DNA from: Inquilinus limosus
GTDB lineage: Bacteria > Pseudomonadota > Alphaproteobacteria > DSM-16000 > Inquilinaceae
Length of the DNA: 36,206 nt
NCBI RefSeq assembly: GCF_002195995.1
Contig: NZ_NHON01000012.1
Coordinates: 27,444 to 63,649 of the forward strand
Reading direction: 5' to 3'
Made by a program: the position numbers and the translations under genes. Positions 6,650-14,046 of the stretch are shown in pieces. The notes beneath the pieces are model-generated. The model saw only the letters and a program-made list of their open reading frames with translations, was not told where the DNA came from and did not search any database. The stretch's first letter is position 1. Each line of letters opens with the position of its first letter.

Positions 6650-9600
6650 ATGAACTTCACCTCGATCTTCATCCGCCGGCCGGTGCTGGCCTCGGTGATC
6701 AGCCTGCTGATCCTGCTGCTAGGGCTGCAGGGCCTGGCCTCCCTGCCGGTGCGCCAGTTCCCGAAGACCGAGGAGACGGTGATCAAGATCACCACCTCCT
6801 ACCCCGGTGCCAGCGCCGACCTGATGCAGGGTTTCATCACCACCCCGATCGCGCAGGCCGTGGCCAGCACCGAGGGGCTGGACTACGTCACCTCCTCCTC
6901 GGTCCAGGGCGTCAGCACCGTGTCGGTGCACATGAAGCTGAACGCCAACCCGGATGCGGCGCTGACCGAGGTGCTGACCAAGGTGCAGCAGGTCCGCAAC
7001 GACCTGCCGACCGAATCGAAGGACCCGGTGGTGCTGAAGGGCACCGGCCAGGAGATCGCGATCCAGTACATCGCGCTGAACAGCGACCGGATGTCGCCCG
7101 AGGAGGTGACGGAGTACATCACCCGCGTGGTGCAGCCGCAGCTGGCCACCACCGAGGGCGTGGCCGACGCCCAGATCCTGGGCGCCAAGAGCTTCGCCAT
7201 GCGGGTCTGGGTCGACCCGGTGCGGCTGGCGTCGCGCAAGGTCACGGCGGCCGACGTGGTGACCGCGATCCGGGCGAACAACTTCCAGTCGGCGCCGGGC
7301 CGCACCGAGGGCGAGCTGGTCACCTTCGCCATCCGCACCGACACCACCCTGCGCACGCCCGAGGCCTTCGGCGACCTGGTGGTGCGGTCGGACGGCACCA
7401 ACATCGTGCGGCTGAAGGACGTGGCGAAGGTCGAGCTCGGCAGCGAGAGCTATGATGCCCGCGTCACCTTCAACGGGCGCGAGGCGATCTTCGTCGCCAT
7501 CAACCCGACCCCGGCGGCCAACCCGCTGACCACGGCGGCCAATGTCCGCGCGGCGATGGTCGACATCGAGCGGCAGATGCCGGAGGGCATGCACGCCGAG
7601 ATCGTCTACGACGCCACCGAGTTCATCGAGGCCTCGATCTGGGAGGTCGGCAAGACCATCCCCGAGGCGGTGGTGATCGTCGTGGTCGTGATCCTGCTGT
7701 TCCTCGGCTCGTTCCGCGCCGTGGTCATCCCGGTCGTCACCATCCCGCTGTCGCTGATCGGCGTGCTGTTCTGCCTCTACGCCCTGGGATACTCGGTCAA
7801 CACGCTGACGCTGCTGGCGATGGTGCTGGCGATCGGCCTGGTGGTCGACGACGCCATCGTGGTGGTGGAGAACATCCACCGCCATATCGAGGAGGGGCTG
7901 ACGCCCAGGCAGGCGGCGCTGAAAGGCGCGGCGGAGATCGCCGGGCCGGTGGTGTCGATGACCATCACGCTCGCCGCCGTCTATGCCCCGATTGGCTTCG
8001 CCACCGGCCTGACCGGGGCGCTGTTCCGCGAATTCGCCTTCACCCTGGCCGGCGCCGTCATCATCTCCGGCATCGTCGCGCTGACCCTGTCGCCGATGAT
8101 GACCAGCAAGCTCCTGAAGCCGCACGGCCAGGGCGGCGGCCGGTTCCAGCGCGCGGTCGACGGCTTCTTCACCCGGCTGCAGGGCTGGTACGGCCGCCGG
8201 CTGCACCATTCGCTGAATTACCGCCCGGTCACCGCCTTCCTGGCGATCGTGCTGCTGGCCACCTCGGTCTTCCTGTTCATGAAGACGCCGAGCGAGCTGG
8301 CGCCGAAGGAGGACCAGGGCTTCGTGTTCATGATCATGAACGGCCCGCGCTACGCCAATCTCGAATACATGAACCGGTTCAGCGACAAGCTGATCAAGGA
8401 CCTGCAGGCGATCCCGGAGCATGACGCGATCTTCGCCGTCACCGGCGCCGAATCGCTGTCCTCCGCCTTCGGCGGCATGACCTTCAAGCCGTGGAGCCAG
8501 CGCACCCGCAGCGGCGCCGAGATCGAGGCCCAGGTCCAGGGCGTGGTCGGCGGCATCGCCGGGGTCGAGGGCTTTGCCACCGCTCCGCCGGCGCTGCCCG
8601 GCTCCGGCGGCGGCCCGCCGGTGCAATTCGTGATCAAGGCCCCGGGGTCGCCCCAGCTGGTCTACGAGCTGGCGGAGCAGGTCGCCAACGAGGCCCGGAA
8701 GAGCGGCATGTTCCTGTTCGCCAGCGCCACCCTGGCCTTCGACCGGCCGGAGCTGTCGGTCGAGATCGACCGCAACAAGGCGGCGGCGCTGGGCATCAAC
8801 ATGGACGATGTCGGCACCACGCTGAACGTCATGCTCGGCGGCAACGACATCGGCCGCTTCGACCGCGACAACCGCAGCTACAAGGTGATCCCGCAGGTGG
8901 CGCAGGAGAGCCGGCTGAACCCGGAGGAGCTGAACAAGTACTTCGTCCGCACCTCCGGCGGCGACCTGGTGCCGCTGTCCTCGGTGGTGACGCTGAAGAC
9001 CCAGGCGACGGCGAACTCCTACGACCAGTTCAACCAGCTGAACAGCTCGACCATCCAGGCGGTGCCGACGCCGGTGATCGTCACGCTCGGCCAGGCGCTG
9101 ACCTTCCTGCAGCAGACCGCCGACCGCATCCTGCCGCGCGGCGTCACCTACGACTATGAGGGTGATTCCCGGCAGTACATCACCGAGGGCAACACGGTGA
9201 TGATCGCCTTCGCCTTCGCCGTGATCGTGATCTTCCTGGTGCTGGCGGCGCAGTTCGAGAGCTTCCGCGACCCGCTGATCATCATGATGTCGGTGCCGCT
9301 GTCGATCTTCGGCGCGCTGGCGGTGCTGAATGTCGGCTCGATCCTGCAGCTCACCGGCGCCAGCCTGAACATCTACACCCAGATCGGCCTGATCACGCTG
9401 GTCGGGCTGATCACCAAGCACGGCATCCTGATGGTGGAGTTCGCCAATTCGCTGCAGGAGCGGCAGGGCCTGTCGCGGCGCGAGGCGATCGAGCAGGCGG
9501 CGGCGATCCGGCTGCGGCCGATCCTGATGACCACGGCGGCGATGGTGCTGGGCGTGGTGCCGCTGCTCTACGCCACCGGCGCCGGCGCCGCGGCGCGCTT

Positions 9601-9751
9601 CTCGATCGGGCTGGTGATCGCGTCGGGCATGTCGATCGGCACGCTGTTCACCCTGTTCGTGGTGCCGATGGTCTACACCTACCTCGCCCGCGACCATCAC
9701 CGCATGGTCGAGGAGGACGAGCCGGCCGCCCATCCCAAGCCTGCGGAATAG
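6650..9751 (+). CDS. RND-family multidrug efflux permease (AcrB/MexB-like)
   Basis: 1033 residues, the normal size for an inner-membrane RND pump that expels hydrophobic compounds using the proton gradient. It begins MNFTSIFIRRPVLASVISLL (first helix), has two large periplasmic loops and two six-helix blocks. The proton-relay motif VVDDAIVVVENI places acidic residues at D400 and D401, and the partner lysine is in GLITKHGILMVEFAN (K923). The start ATG follows a GGGAAGGGGGA Shine-Dalgarno. It partners with the adaptor immediately upstream. The sequence places it in the hydrophobe/amphiphile (HAE1) group; its substrates cannot be predicted. Confidence 0.94.
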   Translation: MNFTSIFIRRPVLASVISLLILLLGLQGLASLPVRQFPKTEETVIKITTSYPGASADLMQGFITTPIAQAVASTEGLDYVTSSSVQGVSTVSVHMKLNANPDAALTEVLTKVQQVRNDLPTESKDPVVLKGTGQEIAIQYIALNSDRMSPEEVTEYITRVVQPQLATTEGVADAQILGAKSFAMRVWVDPVRLASRKVTAADVVTAIRANNFQSAPGRTEGELVTFAIRTDTTLRTPEAFGDLVVRSDGTNIVRLKDVAKVELGSESYDARVTFNGREAIFVAINPTPAANPLTTAANVRAAMVDIERQMPEGMHAEIVYDATEFIEASIWEVGKTIPEAVVIVVVVILLFLGSFRAVVIPVVTIPLSLIGVLFCLYALGYSVNTLTLLAMVLAIGLVVDDAIVVVENIHRHIEEGLTPRQAALKGAAEIAGPVVSMTITLAAVYAPIGFATGLTGALFREFAFTLAGAVIISGIVALTLSPMMTSKLLKPHGQGGGRFQRAVDGFFTRLQGWYGRRLHHSLNYRPVTAFLAIVLLATSVFLFMKTPSELAPKEDQGFVFMIMNGPRYANLEYMNRFSDKLIKDLQAIPEHDAIFAVTGAESLSSAFGGMTFKPWSQRTRSGAEIEAQVQGVVGGIAGVEGFATAPPALPGSGGGPPVQFVIKAPGSPQLVYELAEQVANEARKSGMFLFASATLAFDRPELSVEIDRNKAAALGINMDDVGTTLNVMLGGNDIGRFDRDNRSYKVIPQVAQESRLNPEELNKYFVRTSGGDLVPLSSVVTLKTQATANSYDQFNQLNSSTIQAVPTPVIVTLGQALTFLQQTADRILPRGVTYDYEGDSRQYITEGNTVMIAFAFAVIVIFLVLAAQFESFRDPLIIMMSVPLSIFGALAVLNVGSILQLTGASLNIYTQIGLITLVGLITKHGILMVEFANSLQERQGLSRREAIEQAAAIRLRPILMTTAAMVLGVVPLLYATGAGAAARFSIGLVIASGMSIGTLFTLFVVPMVYTYLARDHHRMVEEDEPAAHPKPAE

Positions 9752-9770
9752 CCGGGGCTCAGCCCCGGCT
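9750..9770. terminator. Hairpin between convergent RND and GNAT genes
   Basis: A perfect 9-bp stem, AGCCGGGGC-TCA-GCCCCGGCT, begins at the RND stop codon and lies 7 bp before the stop of the convergent acetyltransferase. It has no real U-tract on either side, so it may act as a weak bidirectional terminator or as an mRNA 3'-end stabiliser. Confidence 0.5.
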
Positions 9771-9777
9771 TCGCGCC

Positions 9778-10224
9778 TCAGCGGAGGTCTTTCCGCAGCG
9801 CCGAGGCGGACTCGAGATCGGTCGTCACCGCGCCGGTGACCCGGAAGCCGCAGCGCTCGTAGAAGGGGCGGGCCCGGTCGCCGGCGACAACGTGCAGGGC
9901 GCGGGCGCCGAGCCGGGCGGCGCGCGCCTCGGCCTCCGCCACCAGCCGCCGGCCGATGCCCCGGCCCCAGGCAGTGGGGTCGACGAACAGGTCCTCCAGC
10001 TCGGCCCCGCCGTCGTCGCGTGGCAGCACCGTGGCGAAGCCGGCGATCGCGCTGTCCCATTCCGCGACGATGATCGCCGGCAGATGCTCGGCGGGGACCT
10101 GCCCCGCCTCGGGCATCGCCCGCAGCGCCTCGACATGGTCGCCCCAGGCCAGCGAGGCGCGCAGCTTCAGGGCGCCGAGGGGCTCCCGGTCCTCCGGCCG
10201 TGCGGTGCGGGTGCGGATCGTCAT
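9778..10224 (-). CDS. GNAT-family N-acetyltransferase
   Basis: 148 residues with a single GNAT fold. The acetyl-CoA binding motif A is visible as DLFVDPTAWGRGIGRRLVAE (Q/R-x-x-G-x-G/A form: WGRGIG), followed by ARALHVVAGDRARPFYERCG, the usual motif B with its aromatic residue. The ATG at 10224 is preceded by a strong GGTAGGAGGT Shine-Dalgarno. The acceptor substrate is not recognisable. It is convergent with the RND pump and transcribed away from the AT-rich region that precedes the carrier-protein gene. Confidence 0.88.
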   Translation of the reverse strand: MTIRTRTARPEDREPLGALKLRASLAWGDHVEALRAMPEAGQVPAEHLPAIIVAEWDSAIAGFATVLPRDDGGAELEDLFVDPTAWGRGIGRRLVAEAEARAARLGARALHVVAGDRARPFYERCGFRVTGAVTTDLESASALRKDLR

Positions 10225-10543
10225 TCGGACCTCCTACCAGGATAGCCGCCGCAGCGCATGAACGGGTGCGCCCTGCAGGGCCGAGCCGACCGGCGGGCCG
10301 GTCCGCCGGTCATCGCTCCGATTATCCCGCGGCGCTGGATTTCGACATCGCCGGGTATGATGTTTTTTGCACTGATTTCAATTTTATTGAAATTACTTCG
10401 GATCTGATAGTTAAAGGCGGATGGCATTGCACGATCTTCTATGTCCGCAGCGGATTTCTTGGTAATGAAACTGGACGAATTACCAGCAGCCGCGATACCC
10501 ACGGCCCTCATAGTCCTCCACATTGGCGCAAAGGAACATGAGC
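10225..10543. promoter_or_regulatory. AT-rich intergenic island with two operator-like dyads
   Basis: About 320 bp without a convincing gene. From about 10340 to 10500 it is much AT-richer than the rest of the window. It holds a perfect dyad, ATTTCAAT-TTT-ATTGAAAT (10375-10393), and a second one, TGGTAAT-N12-ATTACCA (10460-10485), whose right arm ends 58 bp before the carrier-protein start. A TTGAAA (10387-10392) inside the first dyad could serve as a -35, but no good -10 follows at standard spacing. Open frames across the region are arginine-rich or biased like shadow frames and were not called. Confidence 0.55.
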
Positions 10544-10789
10544 ATGAGCACGCCGACCAAAGAGCAGATCCAGGCGACCGCCGGAGGCCTTCTGGCCAAT
10601 CTTCTGGGCGTCGAGGCCAAGGATATCGACCCCCATGCGAGCCTCTTCGGTGGCGGTTTCAATTCCATATTGGCGGTGCAGCTTGCCGCCCAGCTGACCG
10701 AGACGCTGGGGTTCGACGTCCGCCCCGACGTGGTCCTCCGGAGCGATTCGCTCGACGGCCTCTCCGCCGCCCTGGCGGCGCAGGCCTAG
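10544..10789 (+). CDS. Stand-alone acyl/peptidyl carrier protein
   Basis: 81 residues, the size of a free carrier protein. The four-helix PP-binding pattern is clear: IDPHASLFGGGFNSILAVQL surrounds the predicted phosphopantetheine serine (S41), followed by the helix-three region and a last helix DGLSAALAAQ. The residue before the serine is Asn40, where carriers usually have Asp or His (DSL/HSL). The ATG at 10544 is chosen because AAAGGA lies about 8 bp upstream; TTG 10523 and ATG 10538 are alternatives. No synthetase, ketosynthase, thioesterase or phosphopantetheinyl transferase lies nearby. The sequence looks closer to NRPS/PKS-type carriers than to fatty-acid AcpP (which has DSLD). The stop overlaps the DUF2000 stop. 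Confidence 0.82.
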   Translation: MSTPTKEQIQATAGGLLANLLGVEAKDIDPHASLFGGGFNSILAVQLAAQLTETLGFDVRPDVVLRSDSLDGLSAALAAQA

Positions 10790-11214
10790 CGCAGCAGCTT
10801 CAGCGCGCCGGTCAGCGAGCGGACCCATTTCGCCGGGCCGGCGAGGCCCAGCCCGTCGATCGTCTCCTCGGCCAGGTCGCGGTCGGGGAAGCCGGCCTCG
10901 TACTCGGCATAGACGTGCTGCGACCGGGCGAAGGCCGGGAACGGCACCACCGCGTGCTCGCCGGCCCCTTCGTCGCGTCCTGCCAGCGCCTTCAGCAGCA
11001 GCGCCCGGATCGCCGCCGCGTTGGCCTGCAGGATCGGCACGGGCTGGCTGGAGATGATGTCGACGCTGCGGTCGCCGCGATCGGTCAGCCGGCGCGCGGC
11101 GAGGGCCGGCACCGTGGCGCCCAGGCCGATGGCGATGGCGCCGGCGGTGTTGGCGACCAGCCCCAGCGGCAGCTCCGGATTGACGACGATGGCGAGGCGC
11201 AGATCCTGGGTCAT
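10786..11214 (-). CDS. DUF2000-family protein
   Basis: 142 residues. It begins MTQDLRLAIVVNPELPLGLV with NTAGAIAIGLGA next, and has the central PVPILQANAAAIRALLLKAL segment, the pattern of the DUF2000 family (a PTH2-like fold by family knowledge; function unknown). The ATG at 11214 fits the domain start; the longer open frame upstream runs through the promoter and the Lrp gene. It is divergent from the Lrp/AsnC gene, an arrangement seen often for this family, so it is a likely target of that regulator. Its TAG stop overlaps the carrier-protein stop in a CTAG palindrome. Confidence 0.82.
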   Translation of the reverse strand: MTQDLRLAIVVNPELPLGLVANTAGAIAIGLGATVPALAARRLTDRGDRSVDIISSQPVPILQANAAAIRALLLKALAGRDEGAGEHAVVPFPAFARSQHVYAEYEAGFPDRDLAEETIDGLGLAGPAKWVRSLTGALKLLR

Positions 11215-11309
11215 GGCGGCTTTCGGGGCGATGGATTTGCCTGGAAGGATAGCGCCGGCTTGCTGGATGATCCTGCCTATGATTGTGCTGGAGTCGACGA
11301 TTTCGGTAA

Positions 11310-11343
11310 GATCTACCCATATTACCCTGTATCCAGGTAGATC
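11310..11343. promoter_or_regulatory. Inverted repeat at Lrp/DUF2000 divergent promoter
   Basis: A perfect 8-bp dyad, GATCTACC-N18-GGTAGATC, whose right arm abuts the ATG of the Lrp-type gene and covers its only Shine-Dalgarno-like bases (AGG at 11335-11337). The spacer is AT-rich (CATATTACCC). Lrp/AsnC proteins usually autoregulate by binding such sites, so this is a candidate operator; an RNA hairpin that hides the ribosome site is an alternative. Confidence 0.5.
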
Positions 11344-11817
11344 ATGTCCAGCCCGCTCGAGCCGGTCGACCTTCGCATCCTCGCCGCCCTGCAGCAGGAC
11401 GGCCGCCTGACCAACCAGGCGCTGTCGGCCGCGGTCGGGCTGTCGACCTCGCCCTGCTGGCGCCGGGTGCGGCAGCTGGAGGAGGAGGGGGTGATCCAGG
11501 GCTACCGCGCGGTGCTGGACCGGCGGCGCATCGGCCTCGGCGTCCTCGCCTTCATCCGGGTCAGGATCGACAGCCACAGCGCCGAGGAGGCGGAGGAGTT
11601 CTCCGAGAGCGTCCGCCAGATCCGCGAGGTGGTGGCCTGCTACAGCATCGCCGGCGATTCGGACTTCCTGCTGCAGGTCGTCGCCCCCGACCTCGACAGC
11701 TATGCCGATTTCGCCATGGCCGTGGTCCGCCGCCTGCCCGGGATCAAGGAGATGCAGACCATGTTCGTGCTGAAGGAGATCAAGCCGTTCCAGGGCTTCC
11801 CGCTCGCCGGACCCTGA
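11344..11817 (+). CDS. Lrp/AsnC-family transcriptional regulator
   Basis: 157 residues, the typical Lrp length. An N-terminal helix-turn-helix (VDLRILAALQQDGRLTNQAL, with VGLSTSPCWRRVRQLEEEGV) leads into the RAM ligand-binding domain from about residue 65, with the usual VVACYSIAGDSDFLLQVVAP segment. Lrp-type proteins sense amino acids and bend DNA as octamers. The divergent DUF2000 gene is its most likely target, and the dyad over its own start suggests autoregulation. It is convergent with the XRE-cupin gene, with only 6 bp between the stops. Confidence 0.92.
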   Translation: MSSPLEPVDLRILAALQQDGRLTNQALSAAVGLSTSPCWRRVRQLEEEGVIQGYRAVLDRRRIGLGVLAFIRVRIDSHSAEEAEEFSESVRQIREVVACYSIAGDSDFLLQVVAPDLDSYADFAMAVVRRLPGIKEMQTMFVLKEIKPFQGFPLAGP

Positions 11818-11823
11818 CGCCGC

Positions 11824-12387
11824 TCACGGCTGGCGCAGCACCACCACGGCATAGGTGCAGGGTCGGTCGCTGTCGTTGCGGAAGACGCAGTCGACCGGCG
11901 GGCCCAGCTCCAGGCAGTCGCCCACGGCCATCTCGTGCCGCACGGCGCCCTCGACGAAGACGAGTTCCCCCTCCAGCACCCAGATCAGCTGGCGCTGGAA
12001 GGCGTAGGCCGAGGCCGGCATCGGCACCTCGCGCCCGGCCGGCAGCTCGATCCGCACCAGGTCCAGCGGCAGGTCGGTGCGCGGCGAAACATGGCGGCGC
12101 AGATAGCCTGTCTGCGGGTCGGTCCACACCGGCTGATCGGCCTTCCGCGACAGCCGGCCCTGCTGCATCTCGGCCCGCGCCATCAGCGTCGACATGCTCA
12201 GGCCGAAGGCGCCGGACAGCTTGCCCAGCAGGTTGGCGGTCGGGCTGCTGTCGCCGCGCTCGACCTTGAACACCATGGCACGGGAGATGCCGGCGCGGGC
12301 GGCGAGGTCGGACAGCGACCAGCCGCGGCTCTCGCGCTCGATGCGGATGCGGGCGCCGATGCGCCGGTCGATGCCGTCGGGGCTCAT
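11824..12387 (-). CDS. XRE-family regulator with C-terminal cupin domain
   Basis: 187 residues from the ATG at 12387. The helix-turn-helix (IGARIRIERESRGWSLSDLA, then SRAMVFKVERGDSSPTANLL) occupies residues 8-62, and a cupin_2 domain follows at about 100-185 (LIWVLEGELVFVEGAVRHEM with a GDCLELGPPVDCVFRN segment). This two-domain form usually represses a divergent catabolic or acetyltransferase gene and senses a small ligand in the cupin. A GTG at 12399 is also in frame but lies inside the operator palindrome. The likely target is the divergent acetyltransferase-transporter operon at 12496. Confidence 0.9.
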   Translation of the reverse strand: MSPDGIDRRIGARIRIERESRGWSLSDLAARAGISRAMVFKVERGDSSPTANLLGKLSGAFGLSMSTLMARAEMQQGRLSRKADQPVWTDPQTGYLRRHVSPRTDLPLDLVRIELPAGREVPMPASAYAFQRQLIWVLEGELVFVEGAVRHEMAVGDCLELGPPVDCVFRNDSDRPCTYAVVVLRQP

Positions 12388-12389
12388 GG

Positions 12390-12437
12390 TATGGTCCACT
12401 ATAGTGGACCATAGGCGCCATGCGTATCACTAAAGTG
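12390..12437. promoter_or_regulatory. Tandem operator of the XRE-cupin regulator
   Basis: Site one is a perfect 24-bp palindrome at 12390-12413 with half-site TATGGTCCACTA and core CACTATAGTG. Site two, at 12428-12437, is CACTAAAGTG, matching that core at nine of ten bases. Their centres are 31 bp apart, about three helical turns, so two dimers would sit on the same face of the DNA. The core also offers a TATAGT -10-like element in both directions. The site separates the regulator from its divergent acetyltransferase neighbour and is very probably its operator. Confidence 0.75.
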
Positions 12438-12495
12438 CACTGCGCAGCGGGACGCGCGATATCTGGAGCGTGTTGAAAGCCGCAGGCAGGGTGAG

Positions 12496-13017
12496 ATGCG
12501 CATCCGCGACGCCGAGACCGGGGACATCCCCGGCATCCTCGAGATCTACAACGACGCCGTGGTCCACACGACGGCGATCTGGAACGAGACCGTGGTCGAC
12601 GCCGCCGACCGCGCCGCCTGGCTGGCCGACCGCCGGCGCCTGGGCTATCCGGTGCTGGTGGCGGTCGATGATGACGGGCAGGTGGCGGGTTACGCCTCTT
12701 TCGGCGACTGGCGCGCCTGGGACGGCTATCGCCACACCGTCGAGCATTCGGTCTATGTCCGCCGCGACCGGCGCGGCGGCGGGGTTGGCCGGGCGCTGAT
12801 GCGGGAGCTGATCGTGCGGGCCGCGGCCCTGGGCAAGCATGTCATGGTCGCCGGCATCGAGGCGGGCAACGCCGGATCGATCCGGCTGCATCAGAGCCTC
12901 GGCTTCGAGCCGGCCGGGGTGCTGCGCGAGGTCGGGGCGAAGTTCGGCCGCTGGCTCGACCTGGCCTTCCTGCAGCTGCGGCTCGACGGCCGCGCCAGCC
13001 CGGGCGGGCGGGGCTGA
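12496..13017 (+). CDS. PAT-type GNAT acetyltransferase (phosphinothricin/methionine sulfoximine family)
   Basis: 173 residues. IRDAETGDIPGILEIYNDAV at the start, the TVEHSVYV segment with the conserved Glu83, the acetyl-CoA loop DRRGGGVGRAL (91-101), and AGNAGSIRLHQSLGFEPAG are the marks of the PAT/YncA/MddA group. Members acetylate the amino group of phosphinothricin, methionine sulfoximine or related amino acid analogues; the natural substrate here is unknown. The gene is divergent from the XRE-cupin regulator and overlaps the following transporter by one base (TGATG), so they are translationally coupled. Regulation by the 12390-12437 operator is likely. Confidence 0.88.
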   Translation: MRIRDAETGDIPGILEIYNDAVVHTTAIWNETVVDAADRAAWLADRRRLGYPVLVAVDDDGQVAGYASFGDWRAWDGYRHTVEHSVYVRRDRRGGGVGRALMRELIVRAAALGKHVMVAGIEAGNAGSIRLHQSLGFEPAGVLREVGAKFGRWLDLAFLQLRLDGRASPGGRG

Positions 13018-13466
13018 TGGGCGCCGTCGCCACCGTCGCGCTGCTGGCCGCGGCAGGAATCTGCCTGGTGCTGCAGAACCTGCTGATGGTCCGGATCACG
13101 CTGTCGGCCCCGACCGTGCTGGTCGCGTTGGTGGCCAATTCCGCCGTCGGGCTGACGCTGCTGCTCTCCCTGCTGCTGCTGCGCACCGGCCCGGGCGGCG
13201 TGGCCGAGGCCGCGTCGGCGCTGCGCCCCTGGGCCTTGCTGCCGGGGCTGCTCGGCTCCTTCTTCGTCTTCGCCGGGATCCTCGGCTACCAGCGGCTGGG
13301 CGCGGCGCCGACCATCGCCGTGCTGGTGGCCAGCCAACTGGTGGCCGGGCTGGCGGCGGACCAGCTGAAGCCCGGCGCCCCGGCGCTGTCGGCCCAGGCG
13401 CTGCCGATCCTCGGCGCGGTGCTGCTGGTACTGGGCGCTGTGCTGGTCGCTCGGCGCGGCGGCTGA
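13017..13466 (+). CDS. YdcZ-like DMT-family small transporter
   Basis: 149 residues with five hydrophobic segments and almost no soluble part, ending in RRGG. The size and the pattern of one five-helix unit match the DMT_YdcZ (DUF606) group, in which two such units pair to make a transporter. The start codon overlaps the acetyltransferase stop by one base. Coupling to a PAT-type enzyme suggests a detoxify-and-export or uptake role for the same compound; this is inferred from context only. Confidence 0.82.
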   Translation: MGAVATVALLAAAGICLVLQNLLMVRITLSAPTVLVALVANSAVGLTLLLSLLLLRTGPGGVAEAASALRPWALLPGLLGSFFVFAGILGYQRLGAAPTIAVLVASQLVAGLAADQLKPGAPALSAQALPILGAVLLVLGAVLVARRGG

Positions 13467-13476
13467 GGCCGAAGGG

Positions 13477-14046
13477 TCAGGCCCCCGGACGCCCCAGCCA
13501 GCCTTCGCCGTCGATCACGGCGTCGACGGCGCGGGAGATCTCGTGCGGGGCCTTGCCCTGGGCCCGCAGCTCGGCGCGCAGCAGGCCCAGCCGGGCCAGG
13601 CGGCCGCCCCAGTCGCGATGGATCAGCCGCTCGGCGAACAGGCGCAGCCGTCCTGCCAGGCGCGGGCTCTGCCCGCCGGTCGAAATCGCCACCACCAGGT
13701 CGCCGCGGCGCACGATCGCCGGCAGGTGGAAGTCGCACAAGGCCGTGCGGTCCTCGACATTCACCAGCAGGCCAAGCTGGCGGGCCAGGATGGCCAAGTC
13801 GGCCGACGGCGCCTCGTCCAGGTCGGCCACCAGCAGCAGCCGGTGGGTGCTCAGATCCGCCGCGCCCGGCAGCCCTCGTCGCAGCCGGTCGCCGGCGGCC
13901 AGCACCAAATCCGGCGACGGATTGTCCGAGAACACGGTGACGGTGAAGCCGCCCTCATCCAGCTGCGCCAGGCGGCGCACCGCCTTGTCGCCAATGCCGA
14001 CCAGGGCGACCGACACCGCCTCGGGGCACAGCGAGATCGGCAGCAT
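13477..14046 (-). CDS. Siroheme synthase N-terminal domain protein (precorrin-2 dehydrogenase/ferrochelatase)
   Basis: 189 residues. The Rossmann start (VSVALVGIGDKAVRRLAQLD), RLLLVADLDEA, and NVEDRTALCDFHLPAIVRRG followed by LVVAISTGGQSPRLA match the CysG N-terminal domain, which oxidises precorrin-2 with NAD+ and inserts iron to make siroheme. The uroporphyrinogen methyltransferase half of full-length CysG is absent, so SUMT activity must come from elsewhere. The nucleotide loop (VGIGDKA rather than GGGxVA) is a variant. The ATG at 14046 overlaps the cysI stop by one base, and the product supplies the cofactor of that enzyme. Confidence 0.87.
   Translation of the reverse strand: MLPISLCPEAVSVALVGIGDKAVRRLAQLDEGGFTVTVFSDNPSPDLVLAAGDRLRRGLPGAADLSTHRLLLVADLDEAPSADLAILARQLGLLVNVEDRTALCDFHLPAIVRRGDLVVAISTGGQSPRLAGRLRLFAERLIHRDWGGRLARLGLLRAELRAQGKAPHEISRAVDAVIDGEGWLGRPGA

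Noticed and set aside
6719-10060. A very long minus-strand open frame (over 1100 codons) across the RND pump
   Set aside because: It is an antisense shadow caused by high GC: its product is His/Arg/Asp-rich without domains, while the plus frame is a full RND pump.
10200-10541. Plus- and minus-strand frames of about 100 codons in the AT-rich island
   Set aside because: Neither has a ribosome site or recognisable domain, and the region carries dyads expected of regulatory DNA.
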